Part shown: positions 44,736 through 53,720 of the stretch, piece after piece | How positions within the stretch are numbered: the stretch's first letter is position 1 | Layout: every line of letters starts with the position of its first letter | NCBI GenBank assembly: GCA_029240245.1 | Contig: JARBTJ010000003.1 | Location: forward strand, 61,137-125,136 | DNA: 64,000 nt | Reading direction: 5' to 3' | Origin: Herbinix sp. | GTDB lineage: Bacteria; Bacillota; Clostridia; Lachnospirales; Lachnospiraceae | Translations under genes and position numbers: made by a program | Notes under the pieces: model-generated | Database searches by the model: none | What the model was told of the DNA's origin: nothing | What the model saw: the letters and a program-made list of their open reading frames with translations, nothing else

Positions 44736-45078
44736 TATTCTCGTCCTCCTCTAATAACACCTCTAATAGGTTTGAAATTGATCTCCACTCTTTCTTAAGT
44801 TGTAAATATACCGCTTTTCCTTCCTCACTTAACGTATAAAATTTACGAGGTCTGCTCTCACTGGTATCCCATTCACTTTTAAGCAAATTCTGTTTTTCTA
44901 ATCTTCGCAACAGAGGATAGAGTGTTCCAGCTTCGATTGGAGCATGCTTCTCTTCTAATTTTTGCACCAGCGAATACCCATATTCATAGTTACGAAGCTG
45001 ACTAAGTACCAAAAGAACCAAGGTACCTCTTTTTAGCTCGACTGTTAGTGAACTTATCTGTTCATTCATTGAATCCAT
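44722..45078 (-). CDS. PadR-family transcriptional regulator
   Basis: The 118-residue protein is a winged-helix PadR repressor: LKRGTLVLLVLSQLRNYEYG, then EAGTLYPLLRRLEKQNLLKSEW (the recognition part) and RKFYTLSEEGKAVY. The short C-terminus gives the dimer helix. It is the first gene of the pair with the HAAS membrane protein. The start has GAGGTGATA at good distance. A palindrome ATGTCGTACAT (45107-45117) upstream resembles PadR operators of the ATGT-N-ACAT type, so autoregulation is likely. Confidence 0.92.
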   Translation of the reverse strand: MDSMNEQISSLTVELKRGTLVLLVLSQLRNYEYGYSLVQKLEEKHAPIEAGTLYPLLRRLEKQNLLKSEWDTSESRPRKFYTLSEEGKAVYLQLKKEWRSISNLLEVLLEEDENNETN

Positions 45079-45428
45079 AATTTAATATCACCTCGAAATC
45101 AGTATACTGTATGTCGTACATTATTGTCAATATCCTATTATTAATTTTTGTTAAATATATTGAAGTTACAAATAATAAATTCTTATAATACCAGAACAAA
45201 GTAAAGCCGCATAGTCGGGCGATCCATGAGCTTCTGCTGAGAATGAACTATTTTAAATACACCGTTTTTACACAACAACAGCCGGTACGGTCACCGGCTG
45301 TTAATTTTCATATGATAAATTGATACGTGTTGCTTACCCTGATTAAGGTAAATCTAGAACTTATATGTTGATCTGAACTATATCCATAGTACACCTGTTA
45401 TTGAGTTATTTCTATGTACCGGATTCTC
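45079..45428. other. Intergenic region with PadR-site candidate and a strong hairpin
   Basis: This 350-base gap contains ATGTCGTACAT at 45107-45117, just upstream of the padR-like gene, and the hairpin at 45277-45302. No supported gene. Confidence 0.6.
45277..45302 (-). terminator. GC-rich hairpin after a small hypothetical gene
   Basis: AACAGCCGGT pairs perfectly with ACCGGCTGTT around a 6-base loop. A weak T-rich tail follows on the minus strand. It lies about 125 bases past the stop at 45429. Confidence 0.6.
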
Positions 45429-45779
45429 TCAGACCGTAATTTTCTTCTTTAAGTAGTTTACTATTTCTGATACCTCCGGATTATTCTTTGACAGGATGAA
45501 ACCGGAACTCAATTTCCTATCATTTTCAGTCCATAATACTTTAATAACGTTATAACCCTGACCCCACCTGCCGCTATGCCATTTCCCTGTCTTGATATCG
45601 TAGATTGAAGCATACGGTATCCTAATAGGCTTAGCCGTCAGCATACGCAGAAAAGATAATGCGGTTTCATCAAACCAATACTTTCCTGTACCTCTAGCCA
45701 GCATTCCCTTTGCCATATACCTTCGGTACCATTTTCCTTCTATTTCTGTACCGAAATAATATCCGTCCTTACGTTCCAT
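45429..45779 (-). CDS. Hypothetical protein, possibly PH/GRAM-like
   Basis: This 116-residue protein has no membrane segment or signal peptide. The pattern of short strands (MLARGTGKYWFDETALSFLRM, then RIPYASIYDIKTGKWHS, then KVLWTENDRKLSSGFIL and a C-terminal helix) looks like a PH/GRAM-type beta fold, but that is only a guess from secondary-structure reading. A longer frame runs 12 codons back to the edge of the 76-bp mobile repeat; the ATG at 45779 has AAAGGAGC and is preferred. The repeat sits directly upstream and may affect its expression. Confidence 0.6.
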   Translation of the reverse strand: MERKDGYYFGTEIEGKWYRRYMAKGMLARGTGKYWFDETALSFLRMLTAKPIRIPYASIYDIKTGKWHSGRWGQGYNVIKVLWTENDRKLSSGFILSKNNPEVSEIVNYLKKKITV

Positions 45780-45798
45780 AATAAAGCTCCTTTCATCT

Positions 45799-45894
45799 AT
45801 AATCACCAAAGGCATTTACGAAACAATATAGTTTTTCCCATTGCACACACAACTAATACAGATTTTGAGTTTCGCAATTGCCTTATAATCACCA
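45799..45894. mobile_element. 76-bp MITE-like element with 10-bp target duplication (copy B)
   Basis: The element spans 45809-45884. Its ends are AAGGCATTTACGAAAC and, as reverse complement, AAGGCAATTGCGAAAC (14 of 16 identical). It is flanked on both sides by the perfect direct repeat ATAATCACCA (45799-45808 and 45885-45894). Terminal inverted repeats, target duplication and no coding capacity define a MITE. A second full copy is at 53589-53659 and a half copy at 35949. Confidence 0.85.
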
Positions 45895-46032
45895 TCTAAT
45901 TATATCAAGAACCAAGGATACTTACAAACAATTCCAAATTATTTTCACTTTCATATTCTATATCATCCATGATTAAGCGGCTAAATGTCCTATAAGATAT
46001 TATTATTCTCGTTGTTGTATCTCCTACATCAT

Positions 46033-47208
46033 TTAAAGGGCAAACCCAGCGACTATAGCCAATATTACAATCAATGGCGCTGGGACCTTTTTGGTTAATA
46101 AAAGAATAATCGTAACTATGGTAATAAGAATATTATCCAGAACAAATCCACTCTTTTGCATCAAGATAACTGCTGCTACGGTTATCATTCCTCCTGCAAC
46201 AGCGTTAATGCCTTTTAAGGATACCTTTACCGCTTTCACTTTTTTTAAATTTTCCCAAATAGGATAAACAAAATAAATAAGAAGCAAGCCCGGCAAGAAA
46301 ATTCCAATTCCTCCTGCAATGGCACCTAACACCTGATGCATAATTGACCCATTACGAGCCGCCATTCCCCCTGCATAGGCACTAAAGCTAAACATGGGAC
46401 CCGGTAATCCTTGTACCAATCCATAACCTGTTAAAAATTCTTCATTTGTCATATATTGACTCACCTGTACTAACTCACTATGCATGACAGGCACTACTAC
46501 TTGTCCGCCTCCAAATACTAAATATCCATAACGGTAGAAGCTTTCAAATAGATGCAATAAACGATGATCCCAGATCAACACCATAAGAAAACTGCCGCAT
46601 GCTATCAATACAAAAGTTATTAAATATACCCACGGTGGATTTAATTTAACATGGTTCCATAAATTGTTTTCCCTTGATGAAATAATACTGATTATGCCGC
46701 CAATAATTAATACCAATGGAAAAATCCAAGGTTCACGGATAAAATAAGTTGCGATTCCTCCGAACAATAACAAAACTAATGTAATTTTATCGGAAACCAC
46801 TTTACGTCCTATTTGAAATGCGGCAACAACAATAAAACCTACCGCCATTGGTCCAATATAACGCAGACCCTCGGATGATATATTCCTATTTTTAAGAAAG
46901 GTATATAAAAATGATAAAATTGTCATTAATATTAATACCGGTAACGCCCATACTAACATAGTCAAAAATGCTAAAACCGGTCCTCCTGTTTTATAACCGA
47001 TTGCAACAATTGTTTGTGTACTTGTCGGCCCTGGGAGGATACTGCATAAAGCGATAAATTCAACAAGCTCTTCCTCCTTCAAATAACCTTTCTTAACAAC
47101 CATTTGATCGGTAAATACCCCGTAATGTGCTTCCGGCCCACCATATGCTCCTAACGAGCATATAAATACATCTTTTAGAAACGATGCCCATCGTATTTTA
47201 TTTGTCAT
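46033..47208 (-). CDS. chrA: Chromate transporter (CHR family, two-domain)
   Basis: The 391-residue membrane protein has two CHR repeats. The first shows FGGPE-like GAYGGPEAHYGVF with LPGPTSTQ, the second FGGGQVVVPVMHSELV with GLVQGLPGPMFSFSAY. Full-length two-domain CHR proteins export chromate, probably with proton exchange, though sulfate- or other oxyanion-linked roles exist in organisms that never meet chromate. AAAAGGAAA precedes the ATG. It is monocistronic, with a 278-base AT-rich gap upstream before the divergent DUF454 gene. Confidence 0.92.
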   Translation of the reverse strand: MTNKIRWASFLKDVFICSLGAYGGPEAHYGVFTDQMVVKKGYLKEEELVEFIALCSILPGPTSTQTIVAIGYKTGGPVLAFLTMLVWALPVLILMTILSFLYTFLKNRNISSEGLRYIGPMAVGFIVVAAFQIGRKVVSDKITLVLLLFGGIATYFIREPWIFPLVLIIGGIISIISSRENNLWNHVKLNPPWVYLITFVLIACGSFLMVLIWDHRLLHLFESFYRYGYLVFGGGQVVVPVMHSELVQVSQYMTNEEFLTGYGLVQGLPGPMFSFSAYAGGMAARNGSIMHQVLGAIAGGIGIFLPGLLLIYFVYPIWENLKKVKAVKVSLKGINAVAGGMITVAAVILMQKSGFVLDNILITIVTIILLLTKKVPAPLIVILAIVAGFAL

Positions 47209-47486
47209 AGTAAAATTTCCTTTTCAGTAGTCATTATTACATATCATTTCATTGTTAAAGTGATCTTTCACAACTTTATTATACATTATTACAGTTCAAA
47301 TTATAATATATAAGTATAATTTCCTTCGACTAGGGCTAACTACCCTTGTATCCAAGAGTATTTTGAATTTTATAATGAAATGGTTGTAGATAGGTTGAAA
47401 AAGCGATATAATAAAATGCAATTTCCAAAGATAAAGTGGTTACATATATAATGTTTGAACTCTAAACTATGAATGGCAGGTAGCAT

Positions 47487-47903
47487 ATGAATATTAAAAC
47501 ACTGAAAAAATGCATTCTTATTTTCCTTGGCTCTGTGACATTAGTCTTAGGATTTATCGGCGTCTTTCTACCTGTATTACCAACCACTCCATTTCTATTA
47601 ATTTCGTCCTTCTGTTACGTTAGAAGCTCTAAGCGTATGTATGACTGGCTGATGAATCATAAAATATTTGGCCCTTATCTGTATAATTATATGACCCACA
47701 AAGCTATCTCAAAAAACACAAAAATCTACTCCATCGTTTTTCTTTGGTCAACATTAATGATATCTATGTTCCTTATTTCTTCTCTCCATATCAGAATTTT
47801 TTTGGTCATCATAGGAATAGTAGTTTCCATCCACCTGATGACTTTAAAAACATTAAGCAGAAAAGATATGAAAAATTTATACAATAAGAAATCCGAATCA
47901 TGA
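47487..47903 (+). CDS. DUF454/YbaN-family membrane protein
   Basis: The 138-residue protein has about four helices. GFIGVFLPVLPTTPFLLISSFC and the following SSKRMYDWLMNHKIFGPYL are the fixed part of the DUF454/YbaN family; the Pro-rich pair of turns and the NHKIFGPYL stretch are diagnostic. The function of the family is unknown. GGCAGGTAGC precedes the ATG. A strong bidirectional terminator follows at 47984. Confidence 0.85.
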   Translation: MNIKTLKKCILIFLGSVTLVLGFIGVFLPVLPTTPFLLISSFCYVRSSKRMYDWLMNHKIFGPYLYNYMTHKAISKNTKIYSIVFLWSTLMISMFLISSLHIRIFLVIIGIVVSIHLMTLKTLSRKDMKNLYNKKSES

Positions 47904-47983
47904 ATTCAGATAATACTAAGAAGGAATAATACAACGAATTGATATCTTCATCGGATATAAACATTCTCATGTCCGGACAATAA

Positions 47984-48026
47984 TTAAGGCTTTTTAATAG
48001 CAAGTACAACTATTAAAAAGCCTTAA
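47984..48026. terminator. Strong bidirectional terminator
   Basis: A 17-bp perfect stem (TTAAGGCTTTTTAATAG and complement) with a 9-base loop lies between convergent genes (47903 end and 48105 end). Confidence 0.9.
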
Positions 48027-48104
48027 ATACGTCTATTTATTTAATATAATATGTACTAATAATTCCATCAGTAAACGCCTCTGTGTTTCCCGTTTATAGG
48101 TTTA

Positions 48105-48593
48105 TTACTTATTGTTTATAATACACTTACAAACCTCATTAATATTTCTATTTTGAAGGAACACCATACTTAGTGTAACAAGCAATATCACTCCAATATA
48201 AAAATATCCCACTACATTAAAACCTAAAGATATAAAGAAAATAAAAATAAGAAAGTTTATATAAATTGTAGATAAGTTAATCCTTTGTGTTATTATTGCT
48301 CTACTATTTACTATTTTAATATCACCTTTGATGACTGCAAGACATCGTAGCCCTCGCAAACTAGATATACTGAATTCACTCCGAAATATTAGATCCCTAT
48401 CGTATATTTTATAAACTAAATAGCCTGATCGATCCACATACAAACCGATATCTTCAAGGTTTCTTTTAGAACTTATTACAAATTTTCTTATAAAAATCGG
48501 TATACCGATATAAAAATAAGAATGTACCATAAATGTTAGTAATGAAAAATCAAGTATAATTAAACCCAACAATATAAGTCCTGCGTAAAGCAT
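48105..48593 (-). CDS. Hypothetical membrane protein
   Basis: The 162-residue protein has an N-terminal helix (LYAGLILLGLIILDFSLL) and two helices near the C-terminus around a basic middle segment (YLVYKIYDRDLIFRSEFS). It has no recognised domain. GAAAGGTGG precedes the ATG and codon use is ordinary, so it is a real gene. No neighbour suggests a job; it is followed by the terminator at 47984. Confidence 0.6.
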   Translation of the reverse strand: MLYAGLILLGLIILDFSLLTFMVHSYFYIGIPIFIRKFVISSKRNLEDIGLYVDRSGYLVYKIYDRDLIFRSEFSISSLRGLRCLAVIKGDIKIVNSRAIITQRINLSTIYINFLIFIFFISLGFNVVGYFYIGVILLVTLSMVFLQNRNINEVCKCIINNK

Positions 48594-48754
48594 TGCTAAC
48601 CACCTTTCGTAATTTTTTGCTTAATTATTACATATTTACCCACAAAAAGCAATAGAATGTTTATATATTTTAGCTAAAATCGCTGAATTTGTTAAATCAG
48701 TATGAGTAAAAAATAAAAGTGACAGAATACCAAAAGGAAATCAGAATGTATTAG

Positions 48755-48793
48755 CAAAAAAACCTTACCCTACCTATCGGAGTAGAGTAAGGT
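48755..48793 (-). terminator. Terminator of the FUSC-family gene
   Basis: ACCTTAC pairs with GTAAGGT, with further inner pairing, then seven T residues on the minus strand, 59 bases past the stop at 48852. Confidence 0.85.
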
Positions 48794-48851
48794 ATAAAAA
48801 CTGTATTGTATCATTATATTTGCAAATCAAGGGTCAAATGTGTTTCGCTAA

Positions 48852-49904
48852 CTATTTTATGGAGTGTGTTCCCTTAATCAAATTGAGCAGCTCTTGTATC
48901 CCTGCCAGGTTATTATCAATGCGGTTATCGCATGCAGTGGATAACTGTTCTTGCTGTACCTGATTTGTGTATTTTATCAAGCCCTTTTCATAATTAGCTG
49001 CCATATTATCGCATTCGTTAATTATTTCATCCAGTCTGGAGGCTATCGCCTTACGATTATACTCATTTAAATCATTTATAGGAGAAGTCAAGATATATAT
49101 CGTGTCGTAGATCAGGTGTGTAATATTTCTTAGCCCACCCAAAACATTATGATAGGAATTAATTTTCATATCATTGTTATGAAATGAAATCTTCTTTATC
49201 ATTTTTGCTTCTTTTTCCTTATCTTTAATCAAGGAAGATAACCAGTCAATCGAATGAAAGGTTCCCGGCAGCGATTCCTTGACCTGATAAATCGGTTCCA
49301 GGGAGCATCCTTCTATGCCTATTTTCACCTGTTTCATATGGTCTGCTATCGTTAATAGGCTATGTGCTATTCTTTTTCTTTCCATCTTCTTATAGAAAAA
49401 CATAGAAAACAGAAAATTAAATATAATTGCTGTCAGTACACCTATCCCCAACGATAATATTCGAATTAAAAAAGTTAAAACAATGCTTTGTTCACCGCTG
49501 GCTGTATACTGAACATACTGTGTCATATAGATTGATGTAAAGATGGCTACCGGTGATACTTCCCTCCAATTAATTTTTAAACAAAGAAATAAAGTCGCTG
49601 AAATAGAAATAGCTACCGTCCATATATTGATACCAAATACAGAAATGATAATCGCTGTCACCACTGCTCCAAGTAGCGTTGAAATAATTTGATTTATACC
49701 GCTTCTAATACCGGTTACAGTAACAGGTTCCAGCGTCATCATCAATCCAAAAAGCACCGAAATCAAATCCTTATGAACAAGGGGAAGATATGGCACAATC
49801 GCATAAGCGGTAAAAACTGCTGCCAGGGATTTTATAATATATAATTTCGCATCAAATAAATGAGCCTCTCTTTTTAATAAAATATAGTTTAATAATTGGT
49901 TCAT
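48852..49904 (-). CDS. FUSC/aromatic-acid-exporter family protein (YqjA-like)
   Basis: The 350-residue protein has six helices in the first 180 residues (FDAKLYIIKSLAAVFTAYA and on, with VTVTGIRSGINQIISTLLGA as the conserved core), then a soluble helical domain. This matches the ArAE/FUSC family, which exports aromatic acids or forms a fusaric-acid resistance channel. Start choice: the frame can begin at a TTG ten codons upstream, but GAGGAACTC fits the ATG at 49904. It stands alone between the DrrAB-type exporter and a terminator. Confidence 0.8.
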   Translation of the reverse strand: MNQLLNYILLKREAHLFDAKLYIIKSLAAVFTAYAIVPYLPLVHKDLISVLFGLMMTLEPVTVTGIRSGINQIISTLLGAVVTAIIISVFGINIWTVAISISATLFLCLKINWREVSPVAIFTSIYMTQYVQYTASGEQSIVLTFLIRILSLGIGVLTAIIFNFLFSMFFYKKMERKRIAHSLLTIADHMKQVKIGIEGCSLEPIYQVKESLPGTFHSIDWLSSLIKDKEKEAKMIKKISFHNNDMKINSYHNVLGGLRNITHLIYDTIYILTSPINDLNEYNRKAIASRLDEIINECDNMAANYEKGLIKYTNQVQQEQLSTACDNRIDNNLAGIQELLNLIKGTHSIK

Positions 49905-50008
49905 AAATGAGTTCCTCAGCTTTTTTTCAATCAACTTTAATAAGATATCTTCTGATATGACCCATCACACTAATTTGTCCTGATTAATCCCTGAAAGCAA
50001 GTCGCAAA

Positions 50009-50845
50009 TTAACCCCATAATGCACTTGCATCACTAGAGCTTCTGTTAATTCGGGAAAAATCTGTTTTTACGAATGACCTTGTTGACAGTGTCAAAAATA
50101 TTAATCCGATTATAATGATAATTATAAATGTCATAATTGGAGTAACGATAAATCCATTTATGTCCACCGCTAATCCCTCTTGTACCAGCTGGTCATTAGG
50201 TAAATCTGTTTTTTCCAATACGATCATACGAAAAAATGCTGTAGCATAAGTCATTGGATTAATATACGCAATATATTTTAACAAATCCGGTAACATCGCC
50301 AACGGAATATATGCTCCTGATATAAAAGTTAAGGGCATAGTGATAGCTGTTTTAATAATTTGGAAGGTTTGTCCGCTTCGAACTTTGGTTGCCATGTATA
50401 ATCCGACTCCCGAAAAGACCAGCCCAACACAAATCATGGCTAAAAGGATAACGAAAGGGGTTACCCATGATGTAAATTCTATACCGACAAACAAACCAAT
50501 CACTAAAATCAGAAGCCCCTGCAGGGTCGAAACGGTTGCGGCAGATAATAATTGTCCGATTGCCACTGCAAGCCTTTTAGCCGGTGATACTAACACTTCC
50601 TTCATAAAACCGCTCACCATATCATCAACCGTAGTTGAGGCTAAATTAAGCGAGCCTTCGAACACTGTAGTAATGATAACACCGGACAGCATGTAAGAGA
50701 TTGGGTTTTCTATATAGTCGTTTTTAAAAATTGCACCAAACACATAGACAAAAAAGAATGGAAAAATGATCGAAAATATCAATCCGGTTCTATTTCTTAC
50801 AAAGGCTTTTAGTCCTCTTTTCCATAATGCATATACTGTATTCAT
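50009..50845 (-). CDS. ABC-2 exporter permease (DrrB-like)
   Basis: The 278-residue protein has six helices. FSIIFPFFFVYVFGAIF and later LTFISGAYIPLAMLPDLLK are the typical ABC-2/DrrB signatures. It moves drugs or lipids outward with the ATPase encoded just upstream. The frame is open upstream inside the ATPase gene, but the ATG at 50845 has GGGAGGAGG before it and starts the family domain. It lies one base after the ATPase stop, so translation is coupled. Confidence 0.88.
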   Translation of the reverse strand: MNTVYALWKRGLKAFVRNRTGLIFSIIFPFFFVYVFGAIFKNDYIENPISYMLSGVIITTVFEGSLNLASTTVDDMVSGFMKEVLVSPAKRLAVAIGQLLSAATVSTLQGLLILVIGLFVGIEFTSWVTPFVILLAMICVGLVFSGVGLYMATKVRSGQTFQIIKTAITMPLTFISGAYIPLAMLPDLLKYIAYINPMTYATAFFRMIVLEKTDLPNDQLVQEGLAVDINGFIVTPIMTFIIIIIIGLIFLTLSTRSFVKTDFSRINRSSSDASALWG

Positions 50846-50846
50846 C

Positions 50847-51767
50847 TTATGCCTCCTCCCTAATCTTTTTGCCCGTAATCTCCAGAAATACATCATTAAA
50901 CGTACCTTTTTTAATCTCTATATCTGTAATATCGTCTTTTTGCAGACTTATCACTTGTAGCAGTCGATCAATCTGTTCTGCATCAATTTTATAATAGCCC
51001 TCTTTTTTTATATATTCCAGATTATGTTGAGCTAACAATTCTTCCAGCTTAAGTCCATTTTGGGTAGTGATGAAGGCTTTATCTTTTGTGAACTCTTTTT
51101 TTAATGCATAGGGGGTATCATGAGCAACAATAATACCTCTATCTATGATCGCAATTTTATTACATATTTCTGCCTCCTCCATGTAATGAGTCGTTAGAAA
51201 TATAGTGATATTCCGTTCCTTTTGGAGCTTCAATATATACTCCCAAATATGTGCTCTTGTTTGTGGGTCAAGCCCAGTAGTCGGCTCATCAAGAAATAGC
51301 ACCTTTGGATAATGTATCAATCCGCGAGCTATCTCAACACGACGTTTCATTCCACCGGATAAAGCCCCAACTAGTTTCTTTCTTTCCTTAACTAAGTCGA
51401 CTAAATTTAATACGAACTGTATTCGTTCCTCCACTTCTTTTTTCGGAATATTATAAAAAACACAATGCATTTTTAAGTTTTCTTCAATTGTCATTTTTGA
51501 ATCTAATGTTGAATCTTGAAATACGACTCCAATGGTAGATCTAACTTCACTCTTTTGTGTTGTTACATCTTTTCCATCGATTAATAGAGTACCGGAGGTC
51601 TTCTCGAAAATTGTACAAAGTGTATTGATTGTGGTACTCTTTCCTGCTCCATTCGGACCGAGGAAAGCAAAAATGGTACCTTCCTCTACTTCGAAGGAAA
51701 TATCATTTACTGCCGTAAAATCTCCGTATGTCTTGGTGAAATTCTTTACTTTGATAATAGAACTCAT
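50847..51767 (-). CDS. ABC exporter ATP-binding protein (DrrA-like)
   Basis: The 306-residue ATPase has Walker A GPNGAGKST, signature LSGGMKRRVEIARG and Walker B VLFLDEPTTGLDP with TTHYMEEAE after it, the DrrA pattern. The C-terminal 80 residues (KLEELLAQHNLEYIKKEG and on) are the DrrA dimer/regulatory extension. A GTG three codons upstream is possible, but the ATG at 51767 is better spaced from AAGGAGA. It is the first gene of the two-gene exporter operon. Confidence 0.93.
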   Translation of the reverse strand: MSSIIKVKNFTKTYGDFTAVNDISFEVEEGTIFAFLGPNGAGKSTTINTLCTIFEKTSGTLLIDGKDVTTQKSEVRSTIGVVFQDSTLDSKMTIEENLKMHCVFYNIPKKEVEERIQFVLNLVDLVKERKKLVGALSGGMKRRVEIARGLIHYPKVLFLDEPTTGLDPQTRAHIWEYILKLQKERNITIFLTTHYMEEAEICNKIAIIDRGIIVAHDTPYALKKEFTKDKAFITTQNGLKLEELLAQHNLEYIKKEGYYKIDAEQIDRLLQVISLQKDDITDIEIKKGTFNDVFLEITGKKIREEA

Positions 51768-51991
51768 CTTATTCACTTCTCCTTAGCAGTTATTACTGTA
51801 GCTTGAAATCTTATATTATCATGATTTTAATTTTTTACATAGGGGTTTTGGTAATTTTTATATGCATAAACAAATTGAACTTAAATCCGTTTTTTCTAGA
51901 GGGTATTATATCTAAATCTTATATGCTTTTTAGAAATTGTAGTCTGATTACATCATCCTGACTGTATTAATTATTATTAGATGAATATGAT

Positions 51992-52035
51992 AAAAAGCCC
52001 TCTGATCTTTCCATCCGGAAATCCAGGGACTTTTT
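51992..52035 (-). terminator. Terminator after the cystine symporter region
   Basis: AAAAAGTCCCT and AGGGCTTTTT pair around a 24-base loop with a T-rich tail on the minus strand. It lies about 190 bases beyond the symporter stop. Confidence 0.65.
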
Positions 52036-52074
52036 ATACGCAATTTTAATTTTAGTGATTATATTGATTTAATT

Positions 52075-52169
52075 AAGTTGTTTTATTTTAAGTTGCTTTA
52101 TTTTAAATTGCTTTACTTTAAGCGTCTTATTATTAGTTGTTTTACTTTGAGTATTTTAAGTTGCTTTAT
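52075..52169. repeat. 15-bp tandem repeat array
   Basis: AAGTTGYTTTAYTTT-like units recur at 52075, 52090, 52105, 52120 and 52135 and again in phase-shifted form near 52157, with a few changes. The array lies between the symporter stop and its terminator, so it should be in the 3' untranslated region. Confidence 0.75.
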
Positions 52170-52228
52170 TTGCAATCATGGAATATGTTTACATTTCATC
52201 ACAAGGATCAGTATTTAATTATTATACA

Positions 52229-53557
52229 TTAACCAAGCGTCACGTTTTCCTCCAACTTACCGGCATTATTGTATTTCATTAAATCAAGTTCATTTTCACT
52301 CTTAGCAACGATGAGAGCACTGGTTGCTGCTGCACTCACATTGGTAGCTGTGCGAGCCATATCTACAATAGAACTGATGGGTGATAATATTACAATAATT
52401 TCGATGGGCAGACCTGCGGCTGCAAACACTGCAGTTGCTGTAATAGTAGCTGTTCCCGGAACACCAACGGTTCCGATACTAACTAAGGTTGTGATCAATA
52501 TCAGAAGAGCATACTGTCCAATGGAATATTCAATGTTTAAACCATGTATTGCAAATACCGCAGCTATCGTAGGCCAGATCCCGGCGCAACCGGGCATTCC
52601 GATATTTGCACCCAAAGGAACTACAAAGGAGGCTACGCTTTCGGATACACCCGCCTTCTTAAGGCAAGTCTGGGTTGCAGGAATGGTACCAATACTGCTT
52701 TGTGTCGTGAAAGCAATTACCTGGGCCGGCCATATGTGCTTGAAGAATTTGAAGGGATTAACTTTTGCAAATGCTCCGATTAATATACTATTTACACCAA
52801 AAGTTTGGATGGCGCATAACAGGTACGCTACAGCGAATACGGACAGGAGCGGCAACAATTTTTCCGGTCCGTTATTGGATACTGCATTTGCCACTAATGC
52901 TAACACAGCATATGGTGTAAATTTAATGATATAGGTGATAACCTTGTTGATTACTTTAGAAGTTGAGTCAATAAAATCCTTAAAAGGTTTTACTCCTTGC
53001 GGGTCCTTTGTGGAAAGCGCCACTACCGCTATACCGATAAATAAAGAAAATAAAATCACCGGCACGATTGTATTATTAGAAGCCTGTGCGAAGAAATTCT
53101 TAGGGAACAAATCGATAATTACCTGTGTTATTTCAGGAATTTGCTTTGCCTCATAATCGCTGGGAAGAGAGATCTCCGCGCCTTTTCCGATTCCGAATGC
53201 CAATGCTGCAATAATTGTAATCGTTGATGCAATAAACGTTGTAGAAGTTAGTAAACCGATACTCTTGAAACCTATGGTCTTTAATTTTTTAATGTTCTCA
53301 AGACTGGATACACTTGAAATAACACTGAAAAATAAAAGTGGAACCACAAATGCTGAAATTGCATTTGCATACACGGTACCTATCAACCTGACATAAACCG
53401 TGTGACCTTCGAAAGCAATACCTAATACCACACCAAGAATCAAAGCAATTATCGTTCTTAAACCAAAGTCTACTTTCTTTTTTTTCAAAAATGCCAATCC
53501 GATAATAAACAGGATTGCTGTTCCTAAAGCTCCCAAAGCGAAATAATCTATATTCAT
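52229..53557 (-). CDS. Sodium-cystine/dicarboxylate symporter, TcyP-like (DAACS family)
   Basis: The 442-residue transporter has eight helices and two re-entrant loops of the glutamate/DAACS fold. AFTTQSSIGTIPATQ is the HP1 region and PLGANIGMPGCAGIWP the helix-7 segment. The GCAG there matches cystine carriers YdjN/TcyP (GQNGCAG as I recall it), where glutamate carriers have MDGTA. This points to cystine uptake, which is an inference from few residues. AAGGAGAAC precedes the ATG; a longer frame is not needed. The leader contains a 31-codon Cys-rich ORF (53721-53816) and mobile repeat copy C. Confidence 0.85.
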   Translation of the reverse strand: MNIDYFALGALGTAILFIIGLAFLKKKKVDFGLRTIIALILGVVLGIAFEGHTVYVRLIGTVYANAISAFVVPLLFFSVISSVSSLENIKKLKTIGFKSIGLLTSTTFIASTITIIAALAFGIGKGAEISLPSDYEAKQIPEITQVIIDLFPKNFFAQASNNTIVPVILFSLFIGIAVVALSTKDPQGVKPFKDFIDSTSKVINKVITYIIKFTPYAVLALVANAVSNNGPEKLLPLLSVFAVAYLLCAIQTFGVNSILIGAFAKVNPFKFFKHIWPAQVIAFTTQSSIGTIPATQTCLKKAGVSESVASFVVPLGANIGMPGCAGIWPTIAAVFAIHGLNIEYSIGQYALLILITTLVSIGTVGVPGTATITATAVFAAAGLPIEIIVILSPISSIVDMARTATNVSAAATSALIVAKSENELDLMKYNNAGKLEENVTLG

Positions 53558-53588
53558 TGTTGTTCTCCTTATAATATAATTTAATGTT

Positions 53589-53659
53589 AGGTATATGCGA
53601 AACAATATAGTTTTTGCTATTGCGCAATTAATACAGGTTTTGAGTTTCGCAATTGCCTT
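53589..53659. mobile_element. MITE-like element, copy C, in the symporter leader
   Basis: Ends AGGTATATGCGAAAC and the complement of GTTTCGCAATTGCCT match copy B; the middle holds ATTGCGCAAT. Flanks (ATATAATTTAAT left, ATATAATTAATT right) look like a decayed target duplication. It lies between the Cys-rich ORF and the symporter start codon. Confidence 0.8.
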
Positions 53660-53720
53660 ATATAATTAATTTCCTTGTGTCGATTTCACATAAATATTAC
53701 ATTGTCTGTATAATTGGTGT

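Noticed and set aside
52269..52934. 221-codon plus-strand frame rich in Ala/Thr/Val
   Set aside because: It mirrors the codon bias of the symporter gene on the other strand and shows no domain or ribosome site.
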